Assembly (NCBI GenBank): GCA_021521415.1 | Contig: JAIQDT010003803.1 | Location: 124,001 to 188,000, forward strand | Reading direction: 5' to 3' | Length of the DNA: 64,000 bases | Origin: Bidens hawaiensis | Taxonomy: Eukaryota > Streptophyta > Magnoliopsida > Asterales > Asteraceae | Part shown: in pieces, positions 35,571 to 45,671 of the stretch | Layout of the letters: every line of letters starts with the position of its first letter | Position numbering within the stretch: position 1 is the first letter of the stretch | Notes under the pieces: generated by a model | The model's input: the letters and a program-made list of their open reading frames with translations, nothing else | Database searches by the model: none | Told to the model about the DNA's origin: nothing | Program-made: the position numbers and the translations under genes

Positions 35571-38500
35571 TTAAATCCACTCACTAGAATACCGAAGTCC
35601 TAATGCACAAACATGACCCTCATGCTTTGGCCTATCGAGGAGCTTCGTGAGTGGGTCCGCAATATTTTGATCGGTATGAACTTTATGAATACATATCTTT
35701 CCCTTTTCAACTTCATCCCTTATGTAGTTGAATCTGCGCTCAATGTGCCTCGTTTTCTGATGAGCACGAGGCTCCTTGATCTGTGCAATAGCACCCTCAT
35801 TGTCACAGAATATCTCTAGGGGCTCCTGAATGGTAGAGATAATCCCTAGATCCATGATGAACTTTTTCATCCATGCAGCCTCTTGGGCTGCCATTGAAGC
35901 GGCGATGTACTCAGATTCTGTAGTGGATAACGCGACAACATCCTGCTTCGAACTCTTCCAAGAGACAGCGCCTCCATTCAAAATGAAGACATATCCCGAC
36001 TGTGACCGAGAATCATCTCGGTCAGTTTGGAAACTCGCATCCACGTAACCCTTTACGACGAGTTCCTCCTCACCAGACCCATATATTAAAAACATATCCT
36101 TAGTCCTTCTAAGGTATTTTAATATATTCTTGACAGCCATCCAATGACTGTCACCTGGGTTGTGCTGGTATCTACTCGTTATGCTTAAAGCATACGAGAC
36201 GTCCGGTCTGGTGCACATCATTGCATACATAATAGATCCTATTGCCGAAGCATAAGGAACATGCTTCATCCTATCCTGCTCTTCCTTAGAGCTAGGACTT
36301 TGGGATGAGCTTAACACGGTTCCTCTAGGAATAGGTACCAAAGCTTTCTTAGAGTTTTCCATCCTGAACCTTTTCAGGATTTTATCAATGTACGCACTTT
36401 GATTGAGTCCGATCAATTTCCTTTGTCTATCCCTATAGACCTTTATTCCCAAGATATATGTCGCTTCTCCAAGATCCTTAATTGAGAAACGACTACTTAA
36501 CCACGCTTTAACGCTCTCCATACTTGGTATATCATTTCCAAATAAAAGTATATCATCGACATACAAAATAAGGAACATGATTATACTCCCACTAGCCCAT
36601 TTATACACACACGCCTCATCACCGTTTTGGACGAAACCAAACGCTTTGATTTCTTCATTAAAACGATGATTCCACATCCGTGATGCTTGTTTCAACCCGT
36701 AGATTGATTTCCTTAACTTACATACTTTATCAGGATTAGATGGATCAACAAAACCTTCAGGCTGAACCATATGGACATCTTCCTCAAGATATCCATTAAG
36801 AAAAGCGGTCTTGACATCCATCTGCCATATCTCATAATCAAAATGAGCTGCAATGGCAAATAATATCCTGATCGACTTAAGCATCGCGACCGGCGAGAAG
36901 GTTTCATCATAATCAATCCCTTGAGTTTGCGTGAAACCTTTTGCTACAAGTCGTGCTTTGTAAGTATCTAAATTTCCATGCATATCGGTCTTCTTCTTGA
37001 AGACCCACTTACATCCAACCATTTTGGAGTTAAGTGGACGATTAACCAATTCCCAAACTTGGTTATCGTTCATGGATTGCATCTCGGAGCTCATGGCTTC
37101 AAGCCACTTGTCACAATCAGGTTGTGACATAGCATCTTTGTAGGAGATCGGTTCATCCGAATCGACCAAGTAGCAATCATCCACGAGAAATCCATATTTC
37201 TTGGGAGGTCGACTAATCCTACTAGATCTGCGAGCAAGGTGTGTATGATCAACCATTTGATCACCTTCAACATCCTTGTGTTGAAAACTAGTATCGACCA
37301 ACTGTGTATCATCCAGTGATTCTTGAACCTCTTCAAGTTCCACTCTCTTTTCACTAGGTCCTTCCATAAGGAACCTTGTTTCTAAGAAGTATCCTTTGCG
37401 TGAAATAAACACTTTTTGTTCACTAGGATCATAGAATATATATCCTATATCATCCTTTGGGTATCCTATGAAGATACACCTGATGGATCGAGCCTCAAGC
37501 TTATTTGGGGTGTCACGTTTAACATAAACTATGCATCCCCATACCCTTAAATATGAAAAGGATGGAACCTTTCCATGCCACACTTCATAGGGTATTCGAT
37601 CCACCTTTTTGGTCTGGGCCATATTCAAAATACGAGCCGCTGTAAGTAGAGCATATCCCCAAAATGATGGCGGTAGTGAGCTTCGTGCCATCATTGATCG
37701 AACCATGTCCAACAGTGTTCTATTCCTCCTCTCGGATACTCCGTTATGTTGAGGAGTTCCAGGAGGAGTGAACTGTGAAATAATTCCACAATCTCTAAGA
37801 TGACATTGAAAAGCATCACTTAGGTATTCGCCTCCTCTATCGGAGCGGAGTACCTTGATTGTTCGGTCGAGCTGATTTTGTACTTCATTTTGAAATTCCT
37901 TAAACATTTCAAAGGCTTCATATTTGTGTTTCATTAGATACACATACCCATATCGACTAAAATCGTCGGTAAAGGTAATGAAGTACCTTTCACTATTCCT
38001 ACTAGTGGGCTTGAGAGGTCCGCATACATCCGTATGTATGATACCTAACAAGTCCTTAGCCCTTTCATTTGTACCTTTAAAAGGTTCTTTGGTCATCTTG
38101 CCTTGAATACAAGATTCACACTCATCAAACGAACCTAACTCATTTGTTTTCAAAAGACCATTCTTTTGGAGAGTATTTACACGATTCTTGTTTATGTGTC
38201 CAAGACGACAATGCCAAATGTAGGAATCACTCAAATCCTTTTTGAGTCTTTTAGTGGAAGTTTGATATAATGAGCTATTTGAGGTATTGTCATGAACCAA
38301 TTCATAAATACCGTTGTTTGGTACAGCTTTAAAATAAAAGATACCATTAGATGATACATGCATTTCTGATTTTACAAATTTAAAGTCAAAGTTACATTGT
38401 CTAAGAAGGTGCACGGAAATAATGTTCCTAGTCAAACTAGGAGCATACAAAACATTTCTCAAAACAACTTCCAAACCACTTGGAAACGATAAAGTGAAGT

Positions 38501-39611
38501 CTCCTCTAGCGACCACGTGTACCCTTGCACCGTTGCCCATGAAAAGACTCACTTCGCCCTTCTTTAAGTCTTCATTCCTTTTGAACCCCTGCAACCAATT
38601 GCAAATATGAGTTCCACATCCGGTATCCAATACCCATGTGTTAGAAGAAATAAGATTTAGCTCAATATTAATCATAAAGACATTACCCGAGGCATGCCCC
38701 GCATTCCTCTTGTCTCTTAGCTCTTTTAGGTAGACCGGGCAATTGCGTTTCCAATGTCCGGTCTCCCCACAACCAAAACAAGGATCATCCTTATGACCCC
38801 TCGGTTCCACAACCTTTTGTTTCTTTGCCATAACCGGTGATTTGCCCTTACCCTTAAGATGCACAGGAGGACCCTTTCTTTTTGCTACCTTAGCCTTAGA
38901 ATTGGGTTGAGATCGATTCTTGGATTTACCTTCATTGATCGCAAACACGGGTAAAACCCTTTTACCCATGCTCGCCTCGGCTGTTTTAAGCATTGAGTGA
39001 AGTTCTCCAATGTTTTTGTCCCACCCATTCATGTTATAATTTAATACGAAAGTGTCGAACCTTTTCGACAAGGAGTTAAGGATCAAATCCGTTGCTAACT
39101 CTTTTGAGATGGGACAATTGAGCTTGGCGAGGCGATCAATGTAACTTTTCATCTTAAGTACATAAGTTGAAACTGGTTGATTATCATCCATTCTACATGC
39201 ATGCAAGGCTCGAACCGTTTCGAACCTTTCAACTCTTGATTGCTTAAGGAACATTTCCTTAAGTTGAGTAATCATGTCGTACGCATTATGGTTTTCGAAA
39301 TCCTTTTGGATTTCGGGAACCATAGTCGCCAACATGAGGCATGACACTTGAATGGAATCTTCCGTGTGTTGGACCCAATTCATATATTCGACCTCACTTC
39401 CATCTTCCGGTTCGTTGGGGATAGGTGTTTCCAAAACATGATATAATTTTTCTTGTTTTAGAACAATCCTTAAATTTCGGAACCAATCCGAAAAGTTATT
39501 GTGGTTAAGACGGTCTTTAGCGAGAATTGATCGGAGAGATACGTTTTGGACGTTAGGGATTATGTTGTCGTCGACGTGTGCGGTCATCTGCAGAATTTTA
39601 ATTAAGTTCAT
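35571..39611 (-). CDS. Copia gag-pol polyprotein, intact
   Basis: 1346 codons without a stop. Gag with RNLRIVLKQEKLYHVLE and FLKQSRVERFETVRALHACR; CCHC knuckle CFGCGETGHWKRNC near residue 278; aspartic protease WVLDTGCGTH near 327; zinc-binding HCRLGHINKNR near 467; integrase core with HTDVCGPL (about 524), SDRGGEYLS and PPGTPQHNGVSERRNR (D-D-E); reverse transcriptase with YKARLVAKGFTQTQGIDYDE (about 882) and YVDDILL (about 1015); RNase H with YVDASFQTD (about 1186), STTESEYIA and DNEGAI. All catalytic motifs are present, and length fits a full copia polyprotein. It gives particle, protease, integrase and RT/RNase H from one frame. Confidence 0.96.
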   Translation of the reverse strand: MNLIKILQMTAHVDDNIIPNVQNVSLRSILAKDRLNHNNFSDWFRNLRIVLKQEKLYHVLETPIPNEPEDGSEVEYMNWVQHTEDSIQVSCLMLATMVPEIQKDFENHNAYDMITQLKEMFLKQSRVERFETVRALHACRMDDNQPVSTYVLKMKSYIDRLAKLNCPISKELATDLILNSLSKRFDTFVLNYNMNGWDKNIGELHSMLKTAEASMGKRVLPVFAINEGKSKNRSQPNSKAKVAKRKGPPVHLKGKGKSPVMAKKQKVVEPRGHKDDPCFGCGETGHWKRNCPVYLKELRDKRNAGHASGNVFMINIELNLISSNTWVLDTGCGTHICNWLQGFKRNEDLKKGEVSLFMGNGARVHVVARGDFTLSFPSGLEVVLRNVLYAPSLTRNIISVHLLRQCNFDFKFVKSEMHVSSNGIFYFKAVPNNGIYELVHDNTSNSSLYQTSTKRLKKDLSDSYIWHCRLGHINKNRVNTLQKNGLLKTNELGSFDECESCIQGKMTKEPFKGTNERAKDLLGIIHTDVCGPLKPTSRNSERYFITFTDDFSRYGYVYLMKHKYEAFEMFKEFQNEVQNQLDRTIKVLRSDRGGEYLSDAFQCHLRDCGIISQFTPPGTPQHNGVSERRNRTLLDMVRSMMARSSLPPSFWGYALLTAARILNMAQTKKVDRIPYEVWHGKVPSFSYLRVWGCIVYVKRDTPNKLEARSIRCIFIGYPKDDIGYIFYDPSEQKVFISRKGYFLETRFLMEGPSEKRVELEEVQESLDDTQLVDTSFQHKDVEGDQMVDHTHLARRSSRISRPPKKYGFLVDDCYLVDSDEPISYKDAMSQPDCDKWLEAMSSEMQSMNDNQVWELVNRPLNSKMVGCKWVFKKKTDMHGNLDTYKARLVAKGFTQTQGIDYDETFSPVAMLKSIRILFAIAAHFDYEIWQMDVKTAFLNGYLEEDVHMVQPEGFVDPSNPDKVCKLRKSIYGLKQASRMWNHRFNEEIKAFGFVQNGDEACVYKWASGSIIMFLILYVDDILLFGNDIPSMESVKAWLSSRFSIKDLGEATYILGIKVYRDRQRKLIGLNQSAYIDKILKRFRMENSKKALVPIPRGTVLSSSQSPSSKEEQDRMKHVPYASAIGSIMYAMMCTRPDVSYALSITSRYQHNPGDSHWMAVKNILKYLRRTKDMFLIYGSGEEELVVKGYVDASFQTDRDDSRSQSGYVFILNGGAVSWKSSKQDVVALSTTESEYIAASMAAQEAAWMKKFIMDLGIISTIQEPLEIFCDNEGAIAQIKEPRAHQKTRHIERRFNYIRDEVEKGKICIHKVHTDQNIADPLTKLLDRPKHEGHVCALGLRYSSEWI

Positions 39612-39708
39612 TTTAGTGTTTTACTTATTTTAATTATTAATACCCTTTAATATATATACCAAATATAATTAATAATTAAAATCTAGAATCCAACGATAAA
39701 CCCGACTC

Positions 39709-40020
39709 CGGTTAGGTGACCTTTTTCCCATTGTCGGTTTATCAAGGTAGTTATTCATAACAATTGCAAACCCTTTTGCAACTTCCAGAGTTTATGGGAC
39801 CGGTTCGAAATCATATTTCGTGTCGGCATGTTTATCCCATCAACACCTATTAGACCCCATGCTTGGGTGACCCTCTTCACATGGTTCCAATTTAAGTCGT
39901 CCTACTTGTATCAACTTGTAATATTAACATACAAACGGTTAGGTGACCTTTTTCCCATTTATATGCCAATATTACCTCAACATATTAATTTACTCTACGC
40001 GGTTAGGTGACCTTTTTCCC
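39709..40020 (-). repeat. Three copies of GGTTAGGTGACCTTTTTCCC
   Basis: Exact copies at 39710-39729, 39938-39957 and 40000-40019 with C before and A after each, just upstream of the polyprotein start. A weaker relative is at about 39862. GGTTAGGTGACC itself is nearly palindromic. Confidence 0.85.
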
Positions 40021-40890
40021 ACTAAGAGCTTACTAATATGTTAAGCGTTATACAAAAGGATGGTGTTTAACTTGTTATCCTTAATTTTAAAAGGGATTTT
40101 TAGTTTTAATAATTCTAGTTGTAAAACTTTAAATCATGTTCTAACATGCATTTAGTAACATGATTAATTTGAAACCATTTTCAAAATTCTAATTTATAAT
40201 AAAACCATTTTATTATGGGCGTGAGACGGCTAGTTAATAAATCCATTTTATTAAACTACGTGTCACGTAATTACCGATAATTATTAGAACCCGTTTTATG
40301 CTTTGTTAATTAAATCTATGTGACGAAGTTGATATCCTAATATCTAGCAACCACATAATCAAACAATCATTAACAAGCATACACAATTATACTAGACACG
40401 AGCCACTAAGTTAGACCACACTTGTTAGCCGAAACAAGTGTGTGTCTTAGGTCCGATCCTAAGGGACACATGACACATGGATGTTGTAGCTCCCACTCGA
40501 TCCCGCATCCAAAAACGTCGAGCATCTTCTTCAACCCCTTTTGTGATCCAATGGGCTTGTAATTTGGACCTTAGCTTCCAATTTTGCAACCTTCTTTAAT
40601 TTTACAAAACAAATGTCCTAATACATTTTTCTACAAAATAAAGATATTGCAAATAATCTATTTATTACATACCCATATGAATAAATAATTACAAAATTGC
40701 CCCTAATTAATTATTACAAACCGAAACTTTGAATAATTAATCACAATCACAACAAACATCCATTTGGTCTACGGCTCGGTCTAGTTTTAACAAACATAAC
40801 CCGTTATGTCTTAGGAACCCGTTCCAAAACCCCTTGACTTTATCGAGCCTAGCCCAACCCATTTTGGGCTTGACCCAATAACTTGATTAT

Positions 40891-41075
40891 GAGCTTCGGC
40901 CCACATGTCCAAAACACATGGGCTTCGGCCCAATGAAAGTTCTCATGGGCTTCGGCCCATTCAACCAAAATGGGCTTCGGCCCATTTCACTTTCTCCCCT
41001 TTTTTTTTCCGGTTAGCCCAATAACCAAAACAAGTGGGCTTCGGCCCAATATCATCCGAATTGGGCTTCGGCCCA
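40891..41075. repeat. Cluster of TGGGCTTCGGCCCA palindromes
   Basis: Five exact copies at 40919, 40946, 40971, 41035 and 41062, and one variant at 40891. Each can fold as a TGGGC/GCCCA stem with a TTCG loop (plus strand) or CGAA loop (element RNA). TGGGCC/GGCCCA is also the plant site II (TCP-factor) core. Confidence 0.85.
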
Positions 41076-41230
41076 TTTACTCGGTTTTATATTTATTTTT
41101 ATTTTTTTTGAACAAAGCCAAAAAATATAACAAGATTAAATACAAAAAAAATTATGCATGTTAATTTTTTGTATAAAATCTTTCAAGGGGAAAATATAAA
41201 ACCGAAAACCCGAAGCTTAGTTTCCCGTAT

Positions 41231-41247
41231 CCCGGCTCTTGATGCCA
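41231..41247 (-). promoter_or_regulatory. Copia primer-binding site
   Basis: Minus strand TGGCATCAAGAGCCGGG, two bases inside the LTR; a near match to initiator tRNA-Met complement (TGGTATCAGAGC) with a substitution and one inserted base. Confidence 0.65.
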
Positions 41248-41249
41248 TT

Positions 41250-42228
41250 TGTTGGGTTTCTATGGATATTTTAAACTTAGTTAACCATTTAACTAGTCAT
41301 TAAAATGGCGGAAGCGTGATATTTACAAACTAAACATATGTATCCATGTGTTTATATATGTATATATTACAAGTTTATATAAGATGTGTTCATGAACAAC
41401 CTAGTTTATTCATGTCATAAGATTACCAATAATCTATTTAATAGAAACCCGAAGCAAGGATCAAATGATACGGAAAAACTAAATTATCAAAGCTATAAAC
41501 ACTTACATTCTTAACCCTTTAAGAGTGTAGTTGATGTTGAAGAAGATGATGATGTTGATGCTAGACTTTCAAAAGGAAAATCCTCAAACAGAATATACCC
41601 CGAGCCTCCAACACACACCGAGCTATGTTAGGAAGCTTGAACACGAGAAACCGAGACCCAAACCTTTTCTTCTTGATTTCGGCCGAACCAAAAAACAAGA
41701 GAGAAAGAGAATGGTGTATCTTACTTGAAAGTGTGTACATATCTTTTTAAATGAGATCATATCTCTTTAAAGTCCATGGTTAGATTTTAGTCAAGTAAAC
41801 CATACTCAACCTCTATCCATTCTTTACCAACTTTGACCAAAACTTTGGGGTGTGGGGCCCACCCAAAACCGGCCCCAAAATATATTTATTTATTATTTTT
41901 TTTTATTTTTTTTTATACTTTATAAAATATATAAACACCCCATCTTTTATAAACCATTTTATAAAAGAACACATAGTTAAATAATCATTCCAATAATAAT
42001 TATTTGAATAAATAAATTAACCAATTAATTTATTCAACACTTTCAAGTAAGTATTCAGAAACCCGATTTTCTGAATGTGTCGTGTTCTGTATTTGTCTTA
42101 TAGATCTTATCTTAACAAATACATAATTGGTGTGTGTCTAACTCGTTATTGGGTATGACCCGACTTGGATCAAACACGGCTAGCCACATTAACCTAATTA
42201 TGTGTCTCGGGCATACGGTATTCCAACA
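41250..42228 (-). mobile_element. Copia 5' LTR (right)
   Basis: 979 bp, partner of 33811-34789, ending against the target duplication CAGGT. Confidence 0.95.
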
Positions 42229-42664
42229 CAGGTATGCATCGCATCCGTCTCAACTAAACCCAAACCAAAGATGGCTAAACCAACCATCACCGAACCAGAA
42301 AAATGGGCCATCAATGGCAAATACCCTGAGCAGGCTGTTACAATTGGCCCAACAATCACTGATCCTACGCGCACCTTACTCAAACGCTTACTACAGAGAA
42401 ACGCTGACATCTTCGCGTGGACACCAGCTGACATGACTGGTGTACCTCGAAGTAAAGCAGAGCATAAGCTCAAGTGTGACCCGGCTTTTACGCCAGTCAT
42501 ACAAAAGCGCAGAGTAATGGGGGCGGAACAGGCTAACGCGTGTAGAACCCAAGTCAAGGAACTCCTTGATGCGGGCATCGTACGCGTTAGTAGATATCAA
42601 ACATGGGTTGCAAATCCCGTTATGGTACCGAAGGCTAACAAACAATGGCGCATGTGGATAGGTC
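42229..42664 (+). pseudogene. pol: Start of gypsy pol, continuing the gag-protease frame
   Basis: After the target duplication CAGGT the broken frame resumes (VCIASVSTKPKPKM), then reaches the first part of reverse transcriptase: RNADIFAWTPADMTGVPRSK, KELLDAGIVRVSRYQTWVAN, VMVPKANKQWRM. There it stops. The palm motifs, including YIDD, are absent because about 600-700 bp are deleted at about 42665; the reading frame is also shifted. Confidence 0.85.
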
Positions 42665-44960
42665 AAACCATGCGGATAGGTCGTTCCCATTCGTGTCAAC
42701 ATTAAGAAACTGTTTAAAGAAAACGCACTTCCGCTGGACACCAGAAGCGGAAGCAGCTTTTCAGGAAATTCGGTCACGCTTGATCGAACTCCCAACGCTC
42801 ACAGCACCAGAAGCGGGGGAGGAATTAATCATATATCTTTCTACCACAGATAGAGCAACCGGGGCAGTCCTGCTAGTAGAGCGGAAAGGTATCCAGATGC
42901 CTATTTACTATGTTAGCCGTGTCCTAACAGACGTAGAAACCCGGTACTCTACCCTGGAAAAACAAGTCTTAGCACTTGTACAGGCTTCACGCAGGCTAAG
43001 ACGATATTTCCAAGGTCACCCAATCACCATTCTCACCAACTTCAAACTCGCAAACGTTCTAGGCAAACCCGAATTATCGGGACGTCTAGCCAAATGGGCA
43101 ATTGAGTTGGGAGAATATGCGATAAAGTACAAGCCACGACCAGCTATGAAAGGCCAGGTCCTGGCCGACTTTATTGCAGAAGTCCCCGCTTCGCGGGAGA
43201 AAGAGTGCCAGGAGGAGGCTCAACCCTCCCCAGCACAGGACATCAATGATGTCTGGCGACTTTACACTGATGGAGCAGCCAGCAACGAGGGTTCAGGCGC
43301 AGGGTTGAAATTAACCAACCCAGCAGGCCAAGAATACACTTACGCTATTCGACTGGATTTTCCAAGTACGAATAACGAAGCCGAGTATGAAGCATTCTTG
43401 GCAGGGCTGAGAATTGCGCGTAAAATGGGAGTGAAAAACTTGGAAGCCCACGTGGATTCCATGTTAGTAGCCAACCAGATAAACGGAACGTACACGGCCG
43501 TGAACGACACAATGGCCCTGTACGTCGCACAAGCAAAAACCCTTATGCGCGATTTTAATGATTGTAAAGTCATACACGTCAAGCGTAGCGAAAACAAATC
43601 TGCGGATGCGTTAAGCAAGCTTGCATCATTAGCCTTCACCCATTTGGGAAAAAACATCCGCATTGAACTCCTTGAAGCACCATCAGTCCCGCACAAGGAA
43701 ATTTGTGTCATCCAAACCGGTACAGAAACGTGGATGACACCAATAATAAATTACCTTGCAGCGGGTATACTACCAGAGTCAAAAACACAGGCAAGAAAAA
43801 TACGATGTAAAGCATTAAACTATCAACTCATCGATGACATCCTTTACAGACGTAACTTTCTTGGCCCACTCTTAAGATGTGTGGACAACCAAGATGCTGA
43901 CTACCTCCTAAGGGAAGTACATGAAGGCATCTGTGGAGTACACGCAGGTCCACGCGCTGTTGTAGCTAAGCTAAACAACGCGGGATACTTTTGGCCGGGG
44001 ATGCATACGGATGCGCTGGCATACATCAGAAAGTGTAGGTCTTGCCAGCTCTACGCACCCAACACGCATCGCCCGAAGAATGAACTTGTTCCAGTCACCT
44101 CTTCATGGCCATTTCAGAAGTGGGCCATCGATGTGACATGCCCATTTCCTACAGCAGCAGGAAACGTTCAGTTCCTAGTGGTAGCCATCGACTACTTCAC
44201 CAAGTGGATAGAAGCAAAACCCTTAGCCCAAACAACCGCAAAACATATTAAAAAATTTATTTGGGAATTTATTATTTGTCGTTTTGGACTTCCACAGACT
44301 TTGGTGAGTGATAACGGCACCAACTTTGCTGACAAGAAGCTACAAAAGTGGCTGGAAGAACCTCAAATCACCCACACCTTTACCTCAGTGGCACACCCGC
44401 AAGGTAACGGTGAGGTGGAAAGAGCAAATAAAAGCATCGTCGAAGGCATAAAGAAAAGACTCCGGGAACACAGATCCGGCTGGGTAGACGAAGTTCCACA
44501 CGTCCTTTGGGCAAACAGAACGCTGAAAAAGGCCAGTACGGGAGAAACCCCGTTCAGCCTCACTTATGGCACTGAAGCCATGGTCCCAGTCGAAATTGGT
44601 TTGCCCTCACCAAGGGTCTTGATTCAGCCAGAAGACAATGATGCGGAAAGACGGTTAGACCTTATGCTAACCGAGGAACGCAGAGACTTAGCCGCAGCGC
44701 GTGAAGAAAACTATAAGCGACAAATGCAAAAGTACTACAACACGCGGGTAAAACTCTGCAACTTCAATGTAGGAGACTACATATTGCGTAACAACGAGGC
44801 TTCAAACCAAGAGCGCCCAGGAAAACTGGCACCGGTCTGGGAAGGACCGTACATTATCAAAGAAGTTTTGGGAAAAGGCGCATACCGGCTCGAAAGGCTC
44901 GATGGCACTCCTATCCCAAGAACATGGAACGAAGCTCAATTACGCAAATGTTACATGTAG
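42645..44960 (+). CDS. pol: Gypsy RNase H, second RNase H and integrase
   Basis: Open for 771 codons; the ATG at 42645 is fortuitous, real homology starts near 42680. Order: end of RT and first RNase H (FRWTPEAEAAF, TDRATGAVLL, YSTLEKQVLALV), an archaeal-type RNase H (LYTDGAASNEGSGAG near 206, NNEAEYEAFLAGL), then integrase: zinc-binding H-H-C-C at about 426-465, catalytic core with WAIDV (about 493), SDNGTNF (about 555) and GNGEVERANK (about 587), and a C-terminal chromatin-contact region ending at TAG. Integrase looks intact. Confidence 0.9.
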   Translation: MAHVDRSNHADRSFPFVSTLRNCLKKTHFRWTPEAEAAFQEIRSRLIELPTLTAPEAGEELIIYLSTTDRATGAVLLVERKGIQMPIYYVSRVLTDVETRYSTLEKQVLALVQASRRLRRYFQGHPITILTNFKLANVLGKPELSGRLAKWAIELGEYAIKYKPRPAMKGQVLADFIAEVPASREKECQEEAQPSPAQDINDVWRLYTDGAASNEGSGAGLKLTNPAGQEYTYAIRLDFPSTNNEAEYEAFLAGLRIARKMGVKNLEAHVDSMLVANQINGTYTAVNDTMALYVAQAKTLMRDFNDCKVIHVKRSENKSADALSKLASLAFTHLGKNIRIELLEAPSVPHKEICVIQTGTETWMTPIINYLAAGILPESKTQARKIRCKALNYQLIDDILYRRNFLGPLLRCVDNQDADYLLREVHEGICGVHAGPRAVVAKLNNAGYFWPGMHTDALAYIRKCRSCQLYAPNTHRPKNELVPVTSSWPFQKWAIDVTCPFPTAAGNVQFLVVAIDYFTKWIEAKPLAQTTAKHIKKFIWEFIICRFGLPQTLVSDNGTNFADKKLQKWLEEPQITHTFTSVAHPQGNGEVERANKSIVEGIKKRLREHRSGWVDEVPHVLWANRTLKKASTGETPFSLTYGTEAMVPVEIGLPSPRVLIQPEDNDAERRLDLMLTEERRDLAAAREENYKRQMQKYYNTRVKLCNFNVGDYILRNNEASNQERPGKLAPVWEGPYIIKEVLGKGAYRLERLDGTPIPRTWNEAQLRKCYM

Positions 44961-45540
44961 ATCAATTCCAAACTTGTAAAGAAAAGGCCTAGAGCCACTT
45001 CTAATGGAAATGATTCTCCTTTATCACATTGTGTTGATAGCCTTACCTTTATACTTATGAACTTCCCACACTGATGCCGGTATTCACCGCATAAATATGG
45101 GAATAAGTAAGTCGTTGCGTGTGGAAGGCGGCAAAACCCGCATAAACACATAAAACGGTAAAAATTTCTAAGGAAAACCTTCACGCAGGTCAGCTATAGG
45201 TGAAGTTTGGTCATCCCAATAAATGAAAGTGACGGTCTTACCCGCACAATCATGATAGAGGAAACTGAACATTGACCTATTGGCAACCGCGCGTCGAAAG
45301 GTTAACTTATTCAAAACACTTAGAAAATTTCAAAGGAAAAGATGAGGAAAACTTCCACGCAGGTCAGATATAGGTAAAGTTTAGCCATCCTACTAAGTGA
45401 AAGTGACGGTCTTATCCGCACAATCACGAAAGAGGAAGCAAAACTTTAACTTATTATCCGCCACGTTGGAAAGTTAACTTATCTAAGTACTCAAGAAATT
45501 GCTAAGTTAAAACAAAATATGCGCGAAATAAACAAGGCAA
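44961..45540 (+). repeat. 174-bp tandem duplication between integrase and the antisense gene
   Basis: ACGCAGGTCAG at 45183 and 45357 marks two copies, each with GTGACGGTCTTA and CGCACAATCA. No ORF. This is the stretch where sense and antisense transcripts would end facing each other. Confidence 0.75.
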
Positions 45541-45557
45541 GGCATTAACAAATAATC

Positions 45558-45563
45558 TTTATT
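45558..45563 (-). terminator. Polyadenylation signal of the antisense gene
   Basis: Minus strand AATAAA 109 bases after the antisense stop codon. Confidence 0.6.
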
Positions 45564-45671
45564 CCATCAACATTCAAACATTACAAGAATTGCTGGGTAC
45601 ATACCCGCATACAAGATTAGAAGTCTACAAACATAAAAATCTACTTTAATGGTGGAAAGGGATCTAAAGTA

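Larger units (their letters stand above)
39612..41230 (-). other. Long copia 5' leader with two repeat sets
   Basis: About 1.6 kb of noncoding sequence between PBS and start codon. It contains three near-identical 22-bp repeats (39709, 39937, 39999) and a cluster of TGGGCTTCGGCCCA palindromes (40891-41075). Leaders this long usually hold packaging and translation signals; which part does so here is unknown. Confidence 0.7.
33811..42228 (-). mobile_element. Complete Ty1/copia retrotransposon nested in gypsy gag-pol
   Basis: 8418 bp, minus orientation. Two LTRs of exactly 979 bp differ at only two positions (34150 and the matching base near 41589; the poly-T region near 34476), so insertion was very recent. 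Perfect 5-bp target duplication CAGGT (33806-33810 and 42229-42233). LTR ends are TGTTGG and CCAACA; PBS, PPT and an unbroken polyprotein are present, so it is structurally autonomous. Lineage within copia not resolved. Confidence 0.97.
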
